Source: Cryobacterium sp. N22 (GTDB lineage Bacteria > Actinomycetota > Actinomycetes > Actinomycetales > Microbacteriaceae). Taken from it: DNA of 64,000 bases. The position numbers and the translations under genes were made by a program. Of the stretch, positions 18,430-28,170 are shown one piece after another. The stretch covers positions 558,001 to 622,000 of the forward strand of contig NZ_PJJP01000039.1 of the NCBI RefSeq assembly GCF_002929555.1, read 5' to 3'. A model generated the notes under the pieces. It was given only the letters and a program-made list of their open reading frames with translations. It did no database searches and was not told the DNA's origin. Positions within the stretch are counted from its first letter, which is position 1, and each line of letters opens with the position of its first letter.

Positions 18430-18768
18430 GACGTGATGTCGCGTGCAGTGCGTGGCCACAGCGTCGATCCCCGCTCCCCCGAGCACGTGACGCAATTGCA
18501 GGCGCACGTTCGCCGTTGTCAGCGGGGTACCGTCCCGGGACTGGAACAGCAATTCGTCCAGGCCCAGACTCCCGACCTCGGCTAGCCGCCGGCGAAGTGC
18601 GTCAGCGGTGAAGGTGTGCAGCGCAACGACACGACGGGACTTGGCGGTCTCGAGTGATCTTGGCCATTCGAATGCGAGATCGACCTTGTCGCTGGGGCAA
18701 GCATTTCTGGTCAAGCTGATGTTGGCGATCAGCTTGACGGTGATCGGGTCGAAACGGCATCGGTCTAG
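18430..18768 (-). pseudogene. Fragment of a tyrosine recombinase catalytic domain
   Basis: An open frame without a proper start (it begins after a TGA) encodes a piece of a phage-type integrase: FDPITVKLIANISL, ETAKSRRVVALHTFTADALRR and LLFQSRDGTPLTTANVRLQL. In intact enzymes the next segment is H-x-x-R-H with the catalytic histidine and arginine, followed by the nucleophilic tyrosine; here the sequence reads THCTRHH and then leaves the family. Both ends are lost. The frame runs on by chance into the YCII gene. It is a second recombinase remnant, distinct from that at 19021-19822. Confidence 0.65.
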
Positions 18769-19020
18769 TCATCCCCTTGTTGGCTACCCAATGCAGGGTC
18801 AACGCTTACACGCGCTACAGGCAGGTCCACCTACATGTACTGAGAATTTCAAGATCTAGCAGCACGAGATCCCTATGCTGTGTCCGCCCACAGGAGCAGC
18901 CTGGACTTGAGTGCCGCTCGCCAGCGCAGGGAATTCGAGTTCCAGCTCATCGTGTGATCTGCACTAAATGCCTCAAGCTCGACGATGTCGGGTCGCCGTT
19001 TGCTGAGCCGACTCGCGACT

Positions 19021-19822
19021 TCAAACGGCGATGAAGTGTCGAGCGTGCCGAAGCAGTCGCTCATAGTTGCTGACGCTGAGTGCACGGCCGGTCTTGGTGG
19101 GGAAGGCGTCCGGGTCGGGTTCAGCCAGAGCCATTCGGCGGCGCACCGCCGCTGCTGCCATCGATGGCAGAGCGATGCTGCGCCGCTGTCTGGAGCGCTT
19201 TGGAGAGTCTTTCCGGTGGATCCCTTGCGCCTTGGTGCTGACGATGGTGCCGTTGACGACGAGGGTCGGCGGCAGGGTTGTCATGTCGACGTCGCAGCGA
19301 GCGTTGAACGTCGCGCACCGGGTTGCTACGCATCGCGTCGTCGCGTACGGCGTACCCGCAGACGAGGCTCAACACCGCGCGGGCGTGGCGTGCTTTCGGG
19401 ATGGATTCTTCCTCCAAGATTTTTTGCAGGATGCGATCGCAACGACCGACGGCGAGCCGGTCAAGCCGCACTCCCCCACATCGCGGCAAGATCACCAAGC
19501 GTGCGGTGGTCTCATATGACTCGTAGGTCGAGTACGTGAGGCTGCCGGTCTTGGCGCGGGTGAGAATCTGGGGCAACCACGCCTGAACTGCCTGGGCGAC
19601 AGTGCTTGACGGTGCGAGACCGCCAGAGCTCCCAGTTGAGAGGGCCATGGCCTGTCGGCGGACCTCGGCGCGAGCGAGTTCCTCGGTTTCTTCCGTTGCG
19701 GCGAGGCGATGGAACGCGCCGCCGTCATCACGGGTCGATGCGCCAGCCCGATAACGGCCACTGGCGAGGCGCTTGACGTCGATCTTGCCCAGTTCACCGG
19801 CGGGGAGCTGCGGCTTACCCAT
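19021..19822 (-). pseudogene. Site-specific tyrosine integrase, disrupted by internal deletion and frameshift
   Basis: The N-terminal part (from ATG 19822) has the SAM-like core-binding domain of actinobacterial phage-type integrases (VAQAVQAWLPQILTRAKTGS, YESYETTARLVILPRCGG, RAVLSLVCGYAVRDDAMRSNP). Near 19310 the frame changes: the sequence continues in another frame as DVDMTTLPPTLVVNGTIV, GIHRKDSPKRSRQRRSIALPS, GRALSVSNYERLLR. The segment expected between NPVRDVQR and DVDM, which carries the first catalytic arginine (about 70 residues), is missing. The protein then ends after NYERLLR without the HxLRH and tyrosine motifs. The gene cannot produce an active integrase. It is next to an excisionase and tRNA-Gln. 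Confidence 0.8.
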
Positions 19823-20009
19823 GTCGGTGTTCCTGCACCCAAGCGAGCACGTCTTGTACGTCGTAGCGCACGTGCCGGCCTAGCTTGAGGTACGGCGGGC
19901 CTGTGTGGGTCAGGCGCCAGTCTTCCAGCGTGCGCTCCGGCAACCTGAGGAGCTCGGCGACCTCGTGCTGGGTAAGGAACGTCGCGGTGATCTGCTTTGT
20001 CGCGTCCAT
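19815..20009 (-). CDS. Excisionase/helix-turn-helix DNA-binding protein
   Basis: The 64-residue protein is a MerR-like helix-turn-helix of the excisionase (Xis) family: FLTQHEVAELLRLPERTLEDW, then PYLKLGRHVRYDVQDVLAWV. It overlaps the integrase start by 8 bases, the usual excisionase-integrase coupling of actinobacterial integrative elements. It would bend DNA at the attachment site to direct excision. The gene looks intact although its integrase partner is broken. Confidence 0.85.
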   Translation of the reverse strand: MDATKQITATFLTQHEVAELLRLPERTLEDWRLTHTGPPYLKLGRHVRYDVQDVLAWVQEHRHG

Positions 20010-20205
20010 ACCCAGAAGGTGTGTGGGCGCTACCGTGATCTGCCCGCGTGGGCCCGGACAGACCCGTACTTGTCCGGACCGTGCGACGTTCCAGTACTCG
20101 TAAATGGAGTATCTGGTGTCGTATCTGGTGATTCGACCCGTTTCGGGCCTGGTCGGGAGGAGGGGCGATGGGCTGTTTCGCCGCGGAATCCTGCGCCTGT
20201 TACTG

Positions 20206-20277
20206 CTGGGGTACCTGGACTCGAACCAAGAACAAATGAACCAGAATCATCCGTGTTGCCAATTACACCATACCCCA
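20206..20277 (-). tRNA. tRNA-Gln (anticodon CUG)
   Basis: Read on the minus strand, a 7-bp acceptor stem (TGGGGTA with TACCCCA), a D arm (GTGTAATTGGCAACAC), a 7-base anticodon loop TTCTGGT with anticodon CTG (complement at 20242-20244), and a T arm with GGTTCGAGTCC are all present. The discriminator is G, and the 3' CCA is not fully encoded (GCA follows). It lies downstream of gltX, as in many actinobacteria. Its 3' end faces the integrase/excisionase genes, so it is the likely attachment site of the element to the left. Confidence 0.93.
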
Positions 20278-20312
20278 ATGGCGATGTCCGAGGACCGCGC
20301 CGAAAAGTAACT

Positions 20313-21344
20313 CTATCCCACTCCGGGGCGACCAGCCAAATTGAGCGGAGGGTGTGTCGCGAGCGGGCCGAGAAGCTCGCGGTTAATGGCCACCGCGGCG
20401 CGGGCTCCCTCGCCGGCCGAGACGAGCAGCTGCTCGGGGCCGGGCGGGGTGGTGTCGCCAGCGGCGTACAGTCCGGGCACCGAGGTGCGCCCCTGGGGGT
20501 CGACGACGAGCAGGCCGGCGGCATCCGTGGCCGGGTTCAATGTACCCGCGAAGGTGGCGGCGGCCTCATACCTGGGGCGCACAAAACCGCCCTCCCTGGC
20601 CACGAACTCCCCGTCGGCGACCTGGACGCCGGTCATGGCCCCGCGCTCCCCCACCACGTCGGTGAGCGGTCGCCGGTCGACGCGGACGCCGCGGGCGGCA
20701 AGCCCGGCCTCGTCGGCCTCGGTGACCTGGCCGACACCGTTGGTGAAGACGATCAGATCGTGGGTCCACTGCGAGATGAGCAGGGCGTGTTCGGCGAGGT
20801 CGCCGGTCTCGCCGATCAGGGCGAGGGCACGGTCAGCTTCCTCGTAGCCGTCGCAGGCGATGCAGCTGTGCAGATTGGTGCCGTACCAGGCGCGGATGCT
20901 CGGCAGCGCCGGCAGCGTCTCGGCCAGGCCGGTGGCGATGAGCACGGTGCGGGCGGTGACCACGCGGTTCTTCTCACCGCGCATGCCCTTGGTGGACACG
21001 GTGAACCGGGCGGCGCCGGCGCCAGGCCGTTGCTCGACAGAGCGCACCAGGCCCATGTGGAACTCGGCGGCCGGGTAGGCCTCATACTCCTCGCGGCCGA
21101 TGCGGCGCAGCTCCAGCGGCGGCACACCGTCGCGGGTGATGAAGCCGTGGGAGCGCAGGGTGGCGGAGTGCCGCGGCCGGTTGCTGTCGATCATCAGGGT
21201 GCGCCGGCGGGCGCGCACGAGGCTGAGGCCCGCGGCCAGCCCGGCCGGGCCGGCACCGATGATGACGACGTCATAGGGCGCCTCAGTGGTGCCGGCAGCG
21301 GAATCGCTGCCGGCACCGACGCTCAGTGAAGCATCCGGGCTCAT
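20313..21344 (-). CDS. FAD-dependent NAD(P)-disulfide/thioredoxin reductase-like oxidoreductase
   Basis: The 343-residue protein has an N-terminal FAD-binding motif [20 protein letters not shown] (about residues 26-45), a CxxC redox site in SCIACDGYE (~residues 170-178), an interrupted NAD(P)-binding region, and the C-terminal FAD segment [11 protein letters not shown]. It is in the thioredoxin-reductase-like class; the second nucleotide motif is atypical ([15 protein letters not shown] rather than GGGDSA), so it may use another donor or substrate than classical TrxB. It overlaps the gltX stop region by ATGA (21341-21344) and is probably co-transcribed downstream of gltX. Confidence 0.82.
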   Translation of the reverse strand: MSPDASLSVGAGSDSAAGTTEAPYDVVIIGAGPAGLAAGLSLVRARRRTLMIDSNRPRHSATLRSHGFITRDGVPPLELRRIGREEYEAYPAAEFHMGLVRSVEQRPGAGAARFTVSTKGMRGEKNRVVTARTVLIATGLAETLPALPSIRAWYGTNLHSCIACDGYEEADRALALIGETGDLAEHALLISQWTHDLIVFTNGVGQVTEADEAGLAARGVRVDRRPLTDVVGERGAMTGVQVADGEFVAREGGFVRPRYEAAATFAGTLNPATDAAGLLVVDPQGRTSVPGLYAAGDTTPPGPEQLLVSAGEGARAAVAINRELLGPLATHPPLNLAGRPGVG

Positions 21345-22861
21345 GACACCAGGGTCGCCGAGAGCCGATCCAGGCGAGCCAGCGAGTCGGCGCGGCCGAG
21401 GATCTCCATCGACTCGAACAGCGGCGGCGAGATCTTGCGGCCCGAGACGGCGACGCGCAGGGGGCCGAACGCCACCCGCGGCTTGAGGCCGAGGCCCTCG
21501 ATCAGCGTGGCGGTGAGGGTGCTGTGCACAAGCTCGTGGGTCCAGTCCGCTTCAGGAATGTCGCGGAGCGCTGCCGTGGAGGCGGCGAGGATCTCGCCGG
21601 CGTTCTGCGGAAGCGACTTGAGCGCATCCGGCTGGTGCTCGAGCTTGTCGGCGCTCTCGAAGAGGAAACCGAGCATGTCCGGCGTTTCTCCGAGCAGGGC
21701 GATGCGCTCCTGCACGAGCGGGGCGGCGGCGGTGAGGATGGCCTGCTCGGTGTCGCTGAGCGGCTCCGTCAGCACGCCGGCGTTCACCAGGTAGGGCACC
21801 ACGCGCGCGGCGAAGTCGGCCGGCTCAAGCAGGCGGATGTGGTCACCGTTGAGCGATTCGGCCTTCTTGAGGTCGAAGCGGGCGGGGTTGGGGTTCACGT
21901 CGACGACGTCGAACGCGGCGATCATCTCCTCGATGGAGAACACGTCGCGGTCGTGGGTGAGCGACCAGCCCAGCAGGGACAGGTAGTTCACCAGGCCCTC
22001 GGGGATGAAGCCGCGTTCGCGGTGCAGGAACAGGTTCGATTCCGGGTCGCGCTTGGAGAGCTTCTTGTTCTTGTCGCCCATCACGTACGGGAGGTGGCCG
22101 AAGCGCGGCACGAAGGTGGTGAGGCCGATGTCGATCAGCGCGTGGTACAGCGCGATCTGGCGGGGCGTGGAGGAGAGCAGGTCTTCGCCGCGCAGCACGT
22201 GGGTGACGCCCATCAGCGCGTCGTCGACGGGGTTCACGAACGGATAGAGCGGGTGACCGTTGGGCCGCACCACGACGAAGTCGCTGAACGAGCCGGCCGG
22301 GAAGGTGATCTCGCCGCGCACCAGGTCGTCGAAGGAGAGCTCGGTGTCGGGCACCTTGAGGCGGAGCGCGGGCTCGCGGCCCTCGGCGCGGAAGGCGGCC
22401 TTCTGCTCCTCGGTGAGGTCGCGCTCGTAGTTGTCGTAGCCGAGCTTGGCGTCGCGGCCCAGCTTGATGTTGCGCTCGGCGATCTCCTCGCCGGTGGCGA
22501 AGCTCTCGTAGATGTGGCCGGACTCGATCAGCTTGTTGATCACGTCGCGGTAGATGTCATAGCGCTGGGACTGGCGGTACGGCTCGTGCGGTCCGCCGGC
22601 CTCCACACCCTCGTCCCAGTCCAGGCGCAGCCAGCGCATGGCGTCAAGGAGTTGGGTGAAGCTCTCCTCGCTGTCGCGGGCGGCGTCGGTGTCCTCCACG
22701 CGGAAGATGAACTTACCCCCGTTGTGCCGGGCATAGGCCCAGTTGAACAGGGCCGTGCGGATCAGGCCGACGTGCGGCGTTCCGGTGGGCGAGGGGCAGA
22801 ACCGCACGCGCACATCAGTGCCGGTTGCGGTCGAGAACGGGTGCGCTGTTGTAGTAGACAT
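21341..22861 (-). CDS. gltX: Glutamyl-tRNA synthetase
   Basis: The 506-residue enzyme charges tRNA-Glu (and in organisms lacking GlnRS also tRNA-Gln, which is then amidated). The class I motifs are present: [11 protein letters not shown] at 24-33 (HIGH equivalent HVGL) and KLSKR at 267-271 (KMSKS equivalent). Length and the anticodon-binding C-terminal domain are normal for the bacterial enzyme. A tRNA-Gln gene lies just downstream. The start is ATG 22861; an actinobacterial N-terminal extension rich in Thr/Ala precedes the core fold. Confidence 0.97.
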   Translation of the reverse strand: MSTTTAHPFSTATGTDVRVRFCPSPTGTPHVGLIRTALFNWAYARHNGGKFIFRVEDTDAARDSEESFTQLLDAMRWLRLDWDEGVEAGGPHEPYRQSQRYDIYRDVINKLIESGHIYESFATGEEIAERNIKLGRDAKLGYDNYERDLTEEQKAAFRAEGREPALRLKVPDTELSFDDLVRGEITFPAGSFSDFVVVRPNGHPLYPFVNPVDDALMGVTHVLRGEDLLSSTPRQIALYHALIDIGLTTFVPRFGHLPYVMGDKNKKLSKRDPESNLFLHRERGFIPEGLVNYLSLLGWSLTHDRDVFSIEEMIAAFDVVDVNPNPARFDLKKAESLNGDHIRLLEPADFAARVVPYLVNAGVLTEPLSDTEQAILTAAAPLVQERIALLGETPDMLGFLFESADKLEHQPDALKSLPQNAGEILAASTAALRDIPEADWTHELVHSTLTATLIEGLGLKPRVAFGPLRVAVSGRKISPPLFESMEILGRADSLARLDRLSATLVS

Positions 22862-22873
22862 ACGGGAGTCATC

Positions 22874-23881
22874 TTACCGAGCGAGCACCGCGACCGGGGT
22901 GTGTTGCGAGCGAACTCGGGTGGCCTCCGCGAGCGACCAGGGCGCCGCGTCGATCTCGCCGATGGCCCGGATTGTGGCCGCCACCGCCGGAATCGACTCC
23001 GCGCCCTCGGTGCCCACCAGGTGGATCGTGCGGAAGTCGCCGCCCAGGGTCGGCCGGGCGACGATGCCGGCCGGCAGCGGCGACGCGGCGACGGCCAGGG
23101 CGGGCACCAGCGCCACGCCCAGGCCCGCCGCGACCATGCCGAACACCGCCACGACGTTGTCGGTCTCGTAGGAGACGTTCGGACTGAATGCGCTGCGGGT
23201 GGCGAGGTCGAGCAGGTGCGCCCGGCAGCGCAGGCAGCCGCCGATCCACTGCTCCGCGGCCAGCAGGGCCAGGTCGATGCGGTCGCGACCGGCCAGGGGG
23301 TGCTCGCGGGGTACGACCACGAGCATCTCGTCGCGCCAGAGCGGCACGACGGTGAGTCCCTGGGCGCTCTGCCGGTGCGGGTCGGCCTGGTCGCCCGTGT
23401 AGCTGAAGGTGATGGCGAGGTCGGCGACCTGGTCACGCACGGCCCGAACGGCTTCCGGCGGTTCGGCCTCGAGATAGTTCAGCTGCACGCCGGGGTGCCG
23501 CTGGGAGAGGCCGTGCAGCAGGGTGGGGATCACCGTGGCCGAGGCGGAGGGGAACGCGGCGAGGGTCACCCGGCCGCTGCGGAGGCCGACCAGGTCGCTG
23601 AGTTCGCCCGCCGCCGCATCCAGCGCCTGGGTCACGGTGGCGGCGTGCCGGGCCAGAATGCGACCGGCCTCGGTGAGCCGCACGCCACGACCCGCCTTGG
23701 CCACCAGCGGCATGCCCAGCCGGGCCTCGAGCCGTTTGAGGTGCTGGCTCACGGCCGGCTGACTGTAGCCCAGCGACCGGGCCGCGGCCGTAATCGAGCC
23801 CAGCTCGTTGATGCGGTGCACGATGCGCAGCGCGTGGGAATCTACGTCCAGTGCACGGTGAAGGTTTTCGGGCATGCACAA
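22874..23881 (-). CDS. LysR family transcriptional regulator
   Basis: The 335-residue protein has a LysR helix-turn-helix near the N-terminus (ALRIVHRINELGSITAAARSLGYSQPAVSQHLKRLEARLGMPLVAKAGRGVRLTEAG; about residues 17-73) and a substrate-binding domain with a two-lobe pattern to the end. It is divergent from a class V aminotransferase gene starting at 23957; only 75 bases separate them, so the aminotransferase is its likely target. The LysR box (T-N11-A) was not clearly identified. Confidence 0.88.
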   Translation of the reverse strand: MCMPENLHRALDVDSHALRIVHRINELGSITAAARSLGYSQPAVSQHLKRLEARLGMPLVAKAGRGVRLTEAGRILARHAATVTQALDAAAGELSDLVGLRSGRVTLAAFPSASATVIPTLLHGLSQRHPGVQLNYLEAEPPEAVRAVRDQVADLAITFSYTGDQADPHRQSAQGLTVVPLWRDEMLVVVPREHPLAGRDRIDLALLAAEQWIGGCLRCRAHLLDLATRSAFSPNVSYETDNVVAVFGMVAAGLGVALVPALAVAASPLPAGIVARPTLGGDFRTIHLVGTEGAESIPAVAATIRAIGEIDAAPWSLAEATRVRSQHTPVAVLAR

Positions 23882-23956
23882 ATCATAACGAGCGGTTATC
23901 GGATTGATCGAGGACTGGGCATTGCCGAATGGATCGAGGGAGGCAACGCTGGAGGG

Positions 23957-25066
23957 ATGCGATCCACCGTTCCGTCCTCAGTTCAGCCTTCAGCTCCGAC
24001 TTCAGTTCCGGCGCCTGCACTGACCATGGCCCAGGCGCGGGCCGCCTACTCCCCCACGACCACGCGCTACCTGGCCGTGTGCACCTCGGGACTTCCCACG
24101 CTGGACACCGTGCGAGCCCTCCGTGAGGACGCCGACACCTGGGGCAGCGGCATGGCCTCCCCCGCGCACTATCAGGCCGAGGTCGACCGGGCCCGGGCCC
24201 TCTACGCCGGGCTGGTCGGGGTGGATACCGACCGGGTTGCCATCGGCTCGCAGGCGTCGGTCATGGCGGCCGTGCTGGCCGCATCCGTGCCCGCGGGCCG
24301 TGAGGTCGTGTGCGTCGACGGGGATTTCACGTCGATGGTCTTCCCGTTCCTGCAGCAGGAGCACCGCGGGATCACGGTGCGCCACGTACCGGTGGCCCGG
24401 CTCGCGGACTCCCTCACCGAGCGCACCTGGCTGGTCGCCTTCTCGCTGGTGCAGTCCAGCACCGGTGAGATCGCGGATGCGCCGGCCATCCGGGCGGCCG
24501 CCGCCGCGGTGGGTGCATTCACCCTCTGCGACACGACGCAGGCCACCGGCTGGCTGCCCGTGCAGGCCGGCGACTTCGACGCCACCATTTGTCACGCCTA
24601 CAAGTGGCTGGGTGCGCCGCGGGGCGCGGCGTTCCTCACCGTGCTCCCCGCACTGGCCGAGGTGCTGCGGCCGGTGCAGGCCGGTTGGTTCGCGGGCGAC
24701 GATCCGTGGGCATCCTGCTACGGCCCCAGCATGACCCTGGCAACGGATGCCCGACGCTTCGACGTGTCGCCGGCCTGGCCCGCCTGGGTCGGCACGCGGG
24801 TGGCTCTCGAGTTCTTCAGCTCACTCGATCCGGCCACCGTGTACGCGCACGACACAGGCCTGGGAAATGCGCTCTGCGCCGGACTGGGACTGCCCGAGAA
24901 CAACCAGGCCATCGTCACCTGGGCCGACCCCGCCGGCACCGACCTGGCCCGCCTCACTGCCGCCGGCATCACCGCCTCCGGCCGCGCCGGCCGCGCCCGA
25001 GTGGCCTTCCACCTCTGGAACACCCCCGCCGACGTGTCCGCCGTCTTGGCCGCCCTCACCCGCTAG
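23957..25066 (+). CDS. Class V aminotransferase (PLP-dependent)
   Basis: The ~369-residue enzyme starts at ATG 23957, where the GGAGGG ribosome site abuts the start; ATG 24026 (MAQARAAYSP) is an alternative that begins at the conserved core. The fold-type I pattern is clear: TLCDTTQATGWLPVQAG and the PLP-lysine in CHAYKWLGAPRGAAFL, as in cysteine desulfurase/kynureninase/isopenicillin epimerase-like members. No dedicated desulfurase cysteine loop is visible, so sulfur transfer is less likely. Substrate unknown. The divergent LysR gene probably controls it. Confidence 0.82.
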   Translation: MRSTVPSSVQPSAPTSVPAPALTMAQARAAYSPTTTRYLAVCTSGLPTLDTVRALREDADTWGSGMASPAHYQAEVDRARALYAGLVGVDTDRVAIGSQASVMAAVLAASVPAGREVVCVDGDFTSMVFPFLQQEHRGITVRHVPVARLADSLTERTWLVAFSLVQSSTGEIADAPAIRAAAAAVGAFTLCDTTQATGWLPVQAGDFDATICHAYKWLGAPRGAAFLTVLPALAEVLRPVQAGWFAGDDPWASCYGPSMTLATDARRFDVSPAWPAWVGTRVALEFFSSLDPATVYAHDTGLGNALCAGLGLPENNQAIVTWADPAGTDLARLTAAGITASGRAGRARVAFHLWNTPADVSAVLAALTR

Positions 25067-25089
25067 CCATTCGCGGCCTCGCGCACGCA

Positions 25090-25145
25090 CGAAAGCGGCC
25101 CTGTGGTCGCCTCGGGATGGTGAGGCGACCAGAGGACCGCTTTCG
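25090..25145. terminator. Long convergent terminator hairpin
   Basis: Arms 25090-25113 and 25122-25145 are complementary at 22 of 24 positions (CGAAAGCGG...GGTCGCCTC) around an 8-base loop. It lies between the plus-strand aminotransferase end (25066) and the minus-strand DJ-1-like gene end (25179), where it can terminate both. Confidence 0.75.
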
Positions 25146-25178
25146 CGAGACTGCGTGGTGCGTGGTGCGTGGCGTGCG

Positions 25179-25883
25179 CTACTTCTGGGCGGCCACCGCG
25201 TCGATGATCGCGCTGGCGAGCTTCACCGAGGAGGCGGGGTTCTGGCCCGTGTAGAGGTTGCGGTCGATCTCGACGTGCTCGGCGAAGGAGGCACCCTCGA
25301 CGAAATCGGCGCCGAGCTCGACCAGGCGAGCCTGCACGAGCCACTTGGCCTTCGGGGCCAGTCCGCCCAGTGCCTCTTCGGCGTCGGTGAACCCGGTCAT
25401 GCGATAGGCCAGGAACGGCCAGGTGCCATCGGCGGCCGTCGCGGCCAGAAGTGCGGCCGGGGCGTGGCAGAGCACACCGAGAATCCGACCGGATGCGATG
25501 GTGTCGGTCATGATCTGGCCGCTGGTCGCGTCGACCGCGAGGTCCTCCATGGGACCGTGGCCACCCGGGTAGAAGACCACGTCGTAGTCGGTCGCGGTGA
25601 CGTCGTCGAGCGACGCCGGGCTCTTCAGTGCGGGGATCGAGTCGAGGTAGCGGCGGAGCTCGGTGGATCGGTCCTCGCCTCCGGTGGCCCCGGCGGCCAG
25701 GCTGCCCTCGTCCACGGTGGGCGCAACCCCTTTCGGGGTGGCAATGGTGATCGACCAGCCGGCCTCGGTGAAGAGGCGGTGCGGCTCGGCGAGCTCCTCG
25801 GCCCAGTACCCGGTGGGGTGCAGGGTGCCGTCGTTGAGGGTCCAGTGGTCAGCGGCGCTGACGACGAAGAGTACGGAAGTCAT
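25179..25883 (-). CDS. DJ-1/PfpI family protein (type 1 glutamine amidotransferase-like)
   Basis: The real start is ATG 25883 (MTSVLFVVSAADHW); a longer frame continues only into the next gene. The 234-residue protein has the DJ-1/PfpI fold with the nucleophile elbow VLCHAP (Cys139-His140) and an acidic residue in GYWAEELAEP near 29-34. Members include glyoxalase III/deglycase-like enzymes (Hsp31 group), and the length fits that group. Role: probably carbonyl-stress defence (family inference). It is downstream of the MDR oxidoreductase gene and may share its TetR-controlled promoter. Confidence 0.87.
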   Translation of the reverse strand: MTSVLFVVSAADHWTLNDGTLHPTGYWAEELAEPHRLFTEAGWSITIATPKGVAPTVDEGSLAAGATGGEDRSTELRRYLDSIPALKSPASLDDVTATDYDVVFYPGGHGPMEDLAVDATSGQIMTDTIASGRILGVLCHAPAALLAATAADGTWPFLAYRMTGFTDAEEALGGLAPKAKWLVQARLVELGADFVEGASFAEHVEIDRNLYTGQNPASSVKLASAIIDAVAAQK

Positions 25884-25932
25884 TGTTTCTCCAGTTGCGA
25901 ATTCAGTAACTGTACGGAAGTGGCGGCGAGCT

Positions 25933-26973
<1,041 letters not shown>

Positions 26974-27034
26974 GAAAAAATCCTTACTGTTCGCGGTCGG
27001 TGCCGGGGCGTTCGTGGCGTCCCTCGTTTTCTGC

Positions 27035-27084
27035 ACCGATCGTTTTACTATAGCTGGGCTATCGGTTATAGTGAAACGAGCGGT
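27035..27084. promoter_or_regulatory. Probable TetR operator in the MDR/tetR divergent promoter
   Basis: Arms 27035-27052 (ACCGATCGTTTTACTATA) and 27067-27084 (its complement with 2 mismatches of 18) flank a 14-base spacer. The arms carry AT-rich TATA ends that could overlap -10 boxes in both directions. The site lies 62 bases upstream of the MDR gene start and 74 bases before the TetR gene. Binding by the adjacent TetR is inferred. Confidence 0.72.
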
Positions 27085-27157
27085 ACAGAACATTCACAGC
27101 AACGCCGCTCGCAACACCCACGAACCAGACGTTCGCGGGACGGAAGGCAGGCAGCTC

Positions 27158-27739
27158 ATGGGACGGCTCCAGACGTTCGACAGCACCACGGTCGTGCAAT
27201 CCGCCCGCGACGTCTTCTGGGACCTCGGCTACGACGGGGCATCCCTGGCCGACCTCGAGGCGGCGACAGGTGTCAACCGGTCGAGCCTGTACCACGCGTT
27301 CGGCAGCAAACGCGGCCTCTTCGACGCCGCCGTCGCCGACTACCGCGACACCGTCATCAGCCCGCGCCTGCGCGGCCTGCAAGCGGATGGCGCCGGCCGC
27401 CGTGAACTGTTGGCCTACTTCGATGAGCTCCGCGAGGCCGTGGCCGCGCTGCCCCTGGACTCGCCCCGGCGAGGCTGCCTTCTGGTCAACTGCGCCACGG
27501 GTCTGGCCACCCACGATGAGCCCGCCCGTGAGGTGGTCGAGGCGTACCGCACCGAGCTCGCCGCCGCTCTGCGCAACGCCCTCGCCGGCGGACCCGCCGA
27601 AAACACCGACGAACGGGTGCGAACCCTCGCGTCCCTCTCGATGAGCGCGATGCTGCTCGCGAGGGTCAACGCCGCCGAATCGGCCGCTTTGCTCTCCACG
27701 GCCGCCGACCAGGTTCGCGCCTGGTTCCCCGCTCCCTGA
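27158..27739 (+). CDS. TetR family transcriptional regulator
   Basis: I chose ATG 27158 (MGRLQTFD), preceded by a GGAAGG-type ribosome site; the longer open frame passes through the operator and the divergent gene. The 193-residue protein has the TetR helix-turn-helix (VVQSARDVFWDLGYDGASLADLEAATGVNRSSLYHAFGSKRGLF; ~residues 10-53) and a C-terminal domain with the SPRRGCLLVN segment typical of the TetR_C_33/AcrR-like group that includes electrophile sensors with a conserved cysteine (here C in GCLLVNC). It probably represses the divergent MDR/DJ-1 pair. Confidence 0.88.
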   Translation: MGRLQTFDSTTVVQSARDVFWDLGYDGASLADLEAATGVNRSSLYHAFGSKRGLFDAAVADYRDTVISPRLRGLQADGAGRRELLAYFDELREAVAALPLDSPRRGCLLVNCATGLATHDEPAREVVEAYRTELAAALRNALAGGPAENTDERVRTLASLSMSAMLLARVNAAESAALLSTAADQVRAWFPAP

Positions 27740-27756
27740 CCGCACCCGCCGCCCAC

Positions 27757-27824
27757 CAACTGTTCCCGTTTCGGACAATTGGTCCCGGTGCGCCGGGCAC
27801 AATTGTCCGTTTGGGGAACAGTTG
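27757..27824. terminator. Long inverted repeat between convergent genes
   Basis: The left arm begins CAACTGTTCCC at 27757 and carries CGGACAATTG; the right arm ends GGGAACAGTTG at 27824. About 22 of 26 arm positions pair, around a ~16-base GC-rich loop. It lies between a TetR gene ending at 27739 and a minus-strand gene ending at 27829. It can terminate both; its length and internal symmetry also suit a dispersed palindromic repeat. Confidence 0.65.
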
Positions 27825-27828
27825 CGGC

Positions 27829-28149
27829 TTAGGCCGGGTCGATTCCCCACTCCGCAGCGAACACCTCGGGAGTGAACTCGTTGAGCTCACGGCGCACCGT
27901 CTCCAGCATCGAGTCCGCCAGCTGCGAGTCGTTCTGCCCGGAGCGGTAGACCTCGCGCCCATCGACCCTGACCCGGATGACGAGGTCGGCGACCGCCGGT
28001 CCGATGGGGGTGTCTCCCATGCCGAGCAGGCTTACCGCCAGCGACGCCACGGTGCCGGCGAGCATCCCCGCACGGCGCACCATGGTGACCTCGCGCGGTT
28101 CAAGATCCGCCGTGTACAGCTCGGCTGCGTTCCTGGGGGCCGCGTTCAT
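27829..28149 (-). CDS. Small hypothetical protein
   Basis: The 106-residue product starts at ATG 28149, 21 bases after the stop of the upstream FAH-family gene, so it is probably the last gene of the leuB-ilvE-FAH run. The central part (RAGMLAGTVASLAVSLLGM, about residues 26-44) is moderately hydrophobic and is followed by ADLVIRVRVDGREVYRSGQ, then an acidic C-terminal helix ending EWGIDPA. I recognise no family. It looks like a real coding gene by codon use. Confidence 0.6.
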   Translation of the reverse strand: MNAAPRNAAELYTADLEPREVTMVRRAGMLAGTVASLAVSLLGMGDTPIGPAVADLVIRVRVDGREVYRSGQNDSQLADSMLETVRRELNEFTPEVFAAEWGIDPA

Positions 28150-28170
28150 CGGGCTGCGTTCACCGGCCGG

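Noticed and set aside
17950-18714. Apparent fusion of an integrase fragment with the YCII protein
   Set aside because: The YCII gene has its own ATG (18282) with an AAGGAG ribosome site and normal family length. The upstream integrase piece is in the same frame by chance and lacks catalytic residues.
21524-25066. An open frame of 1180 codons on the plus strand
   Set aside because: Its first ~810 codons are antisense to gltX and the LysR gene and translate to Gly/Val/Arg/His-rich sequence; only the last 369 codons (from 23957) are the class V aminotransferase. Long antisense frames are normal at high GC.
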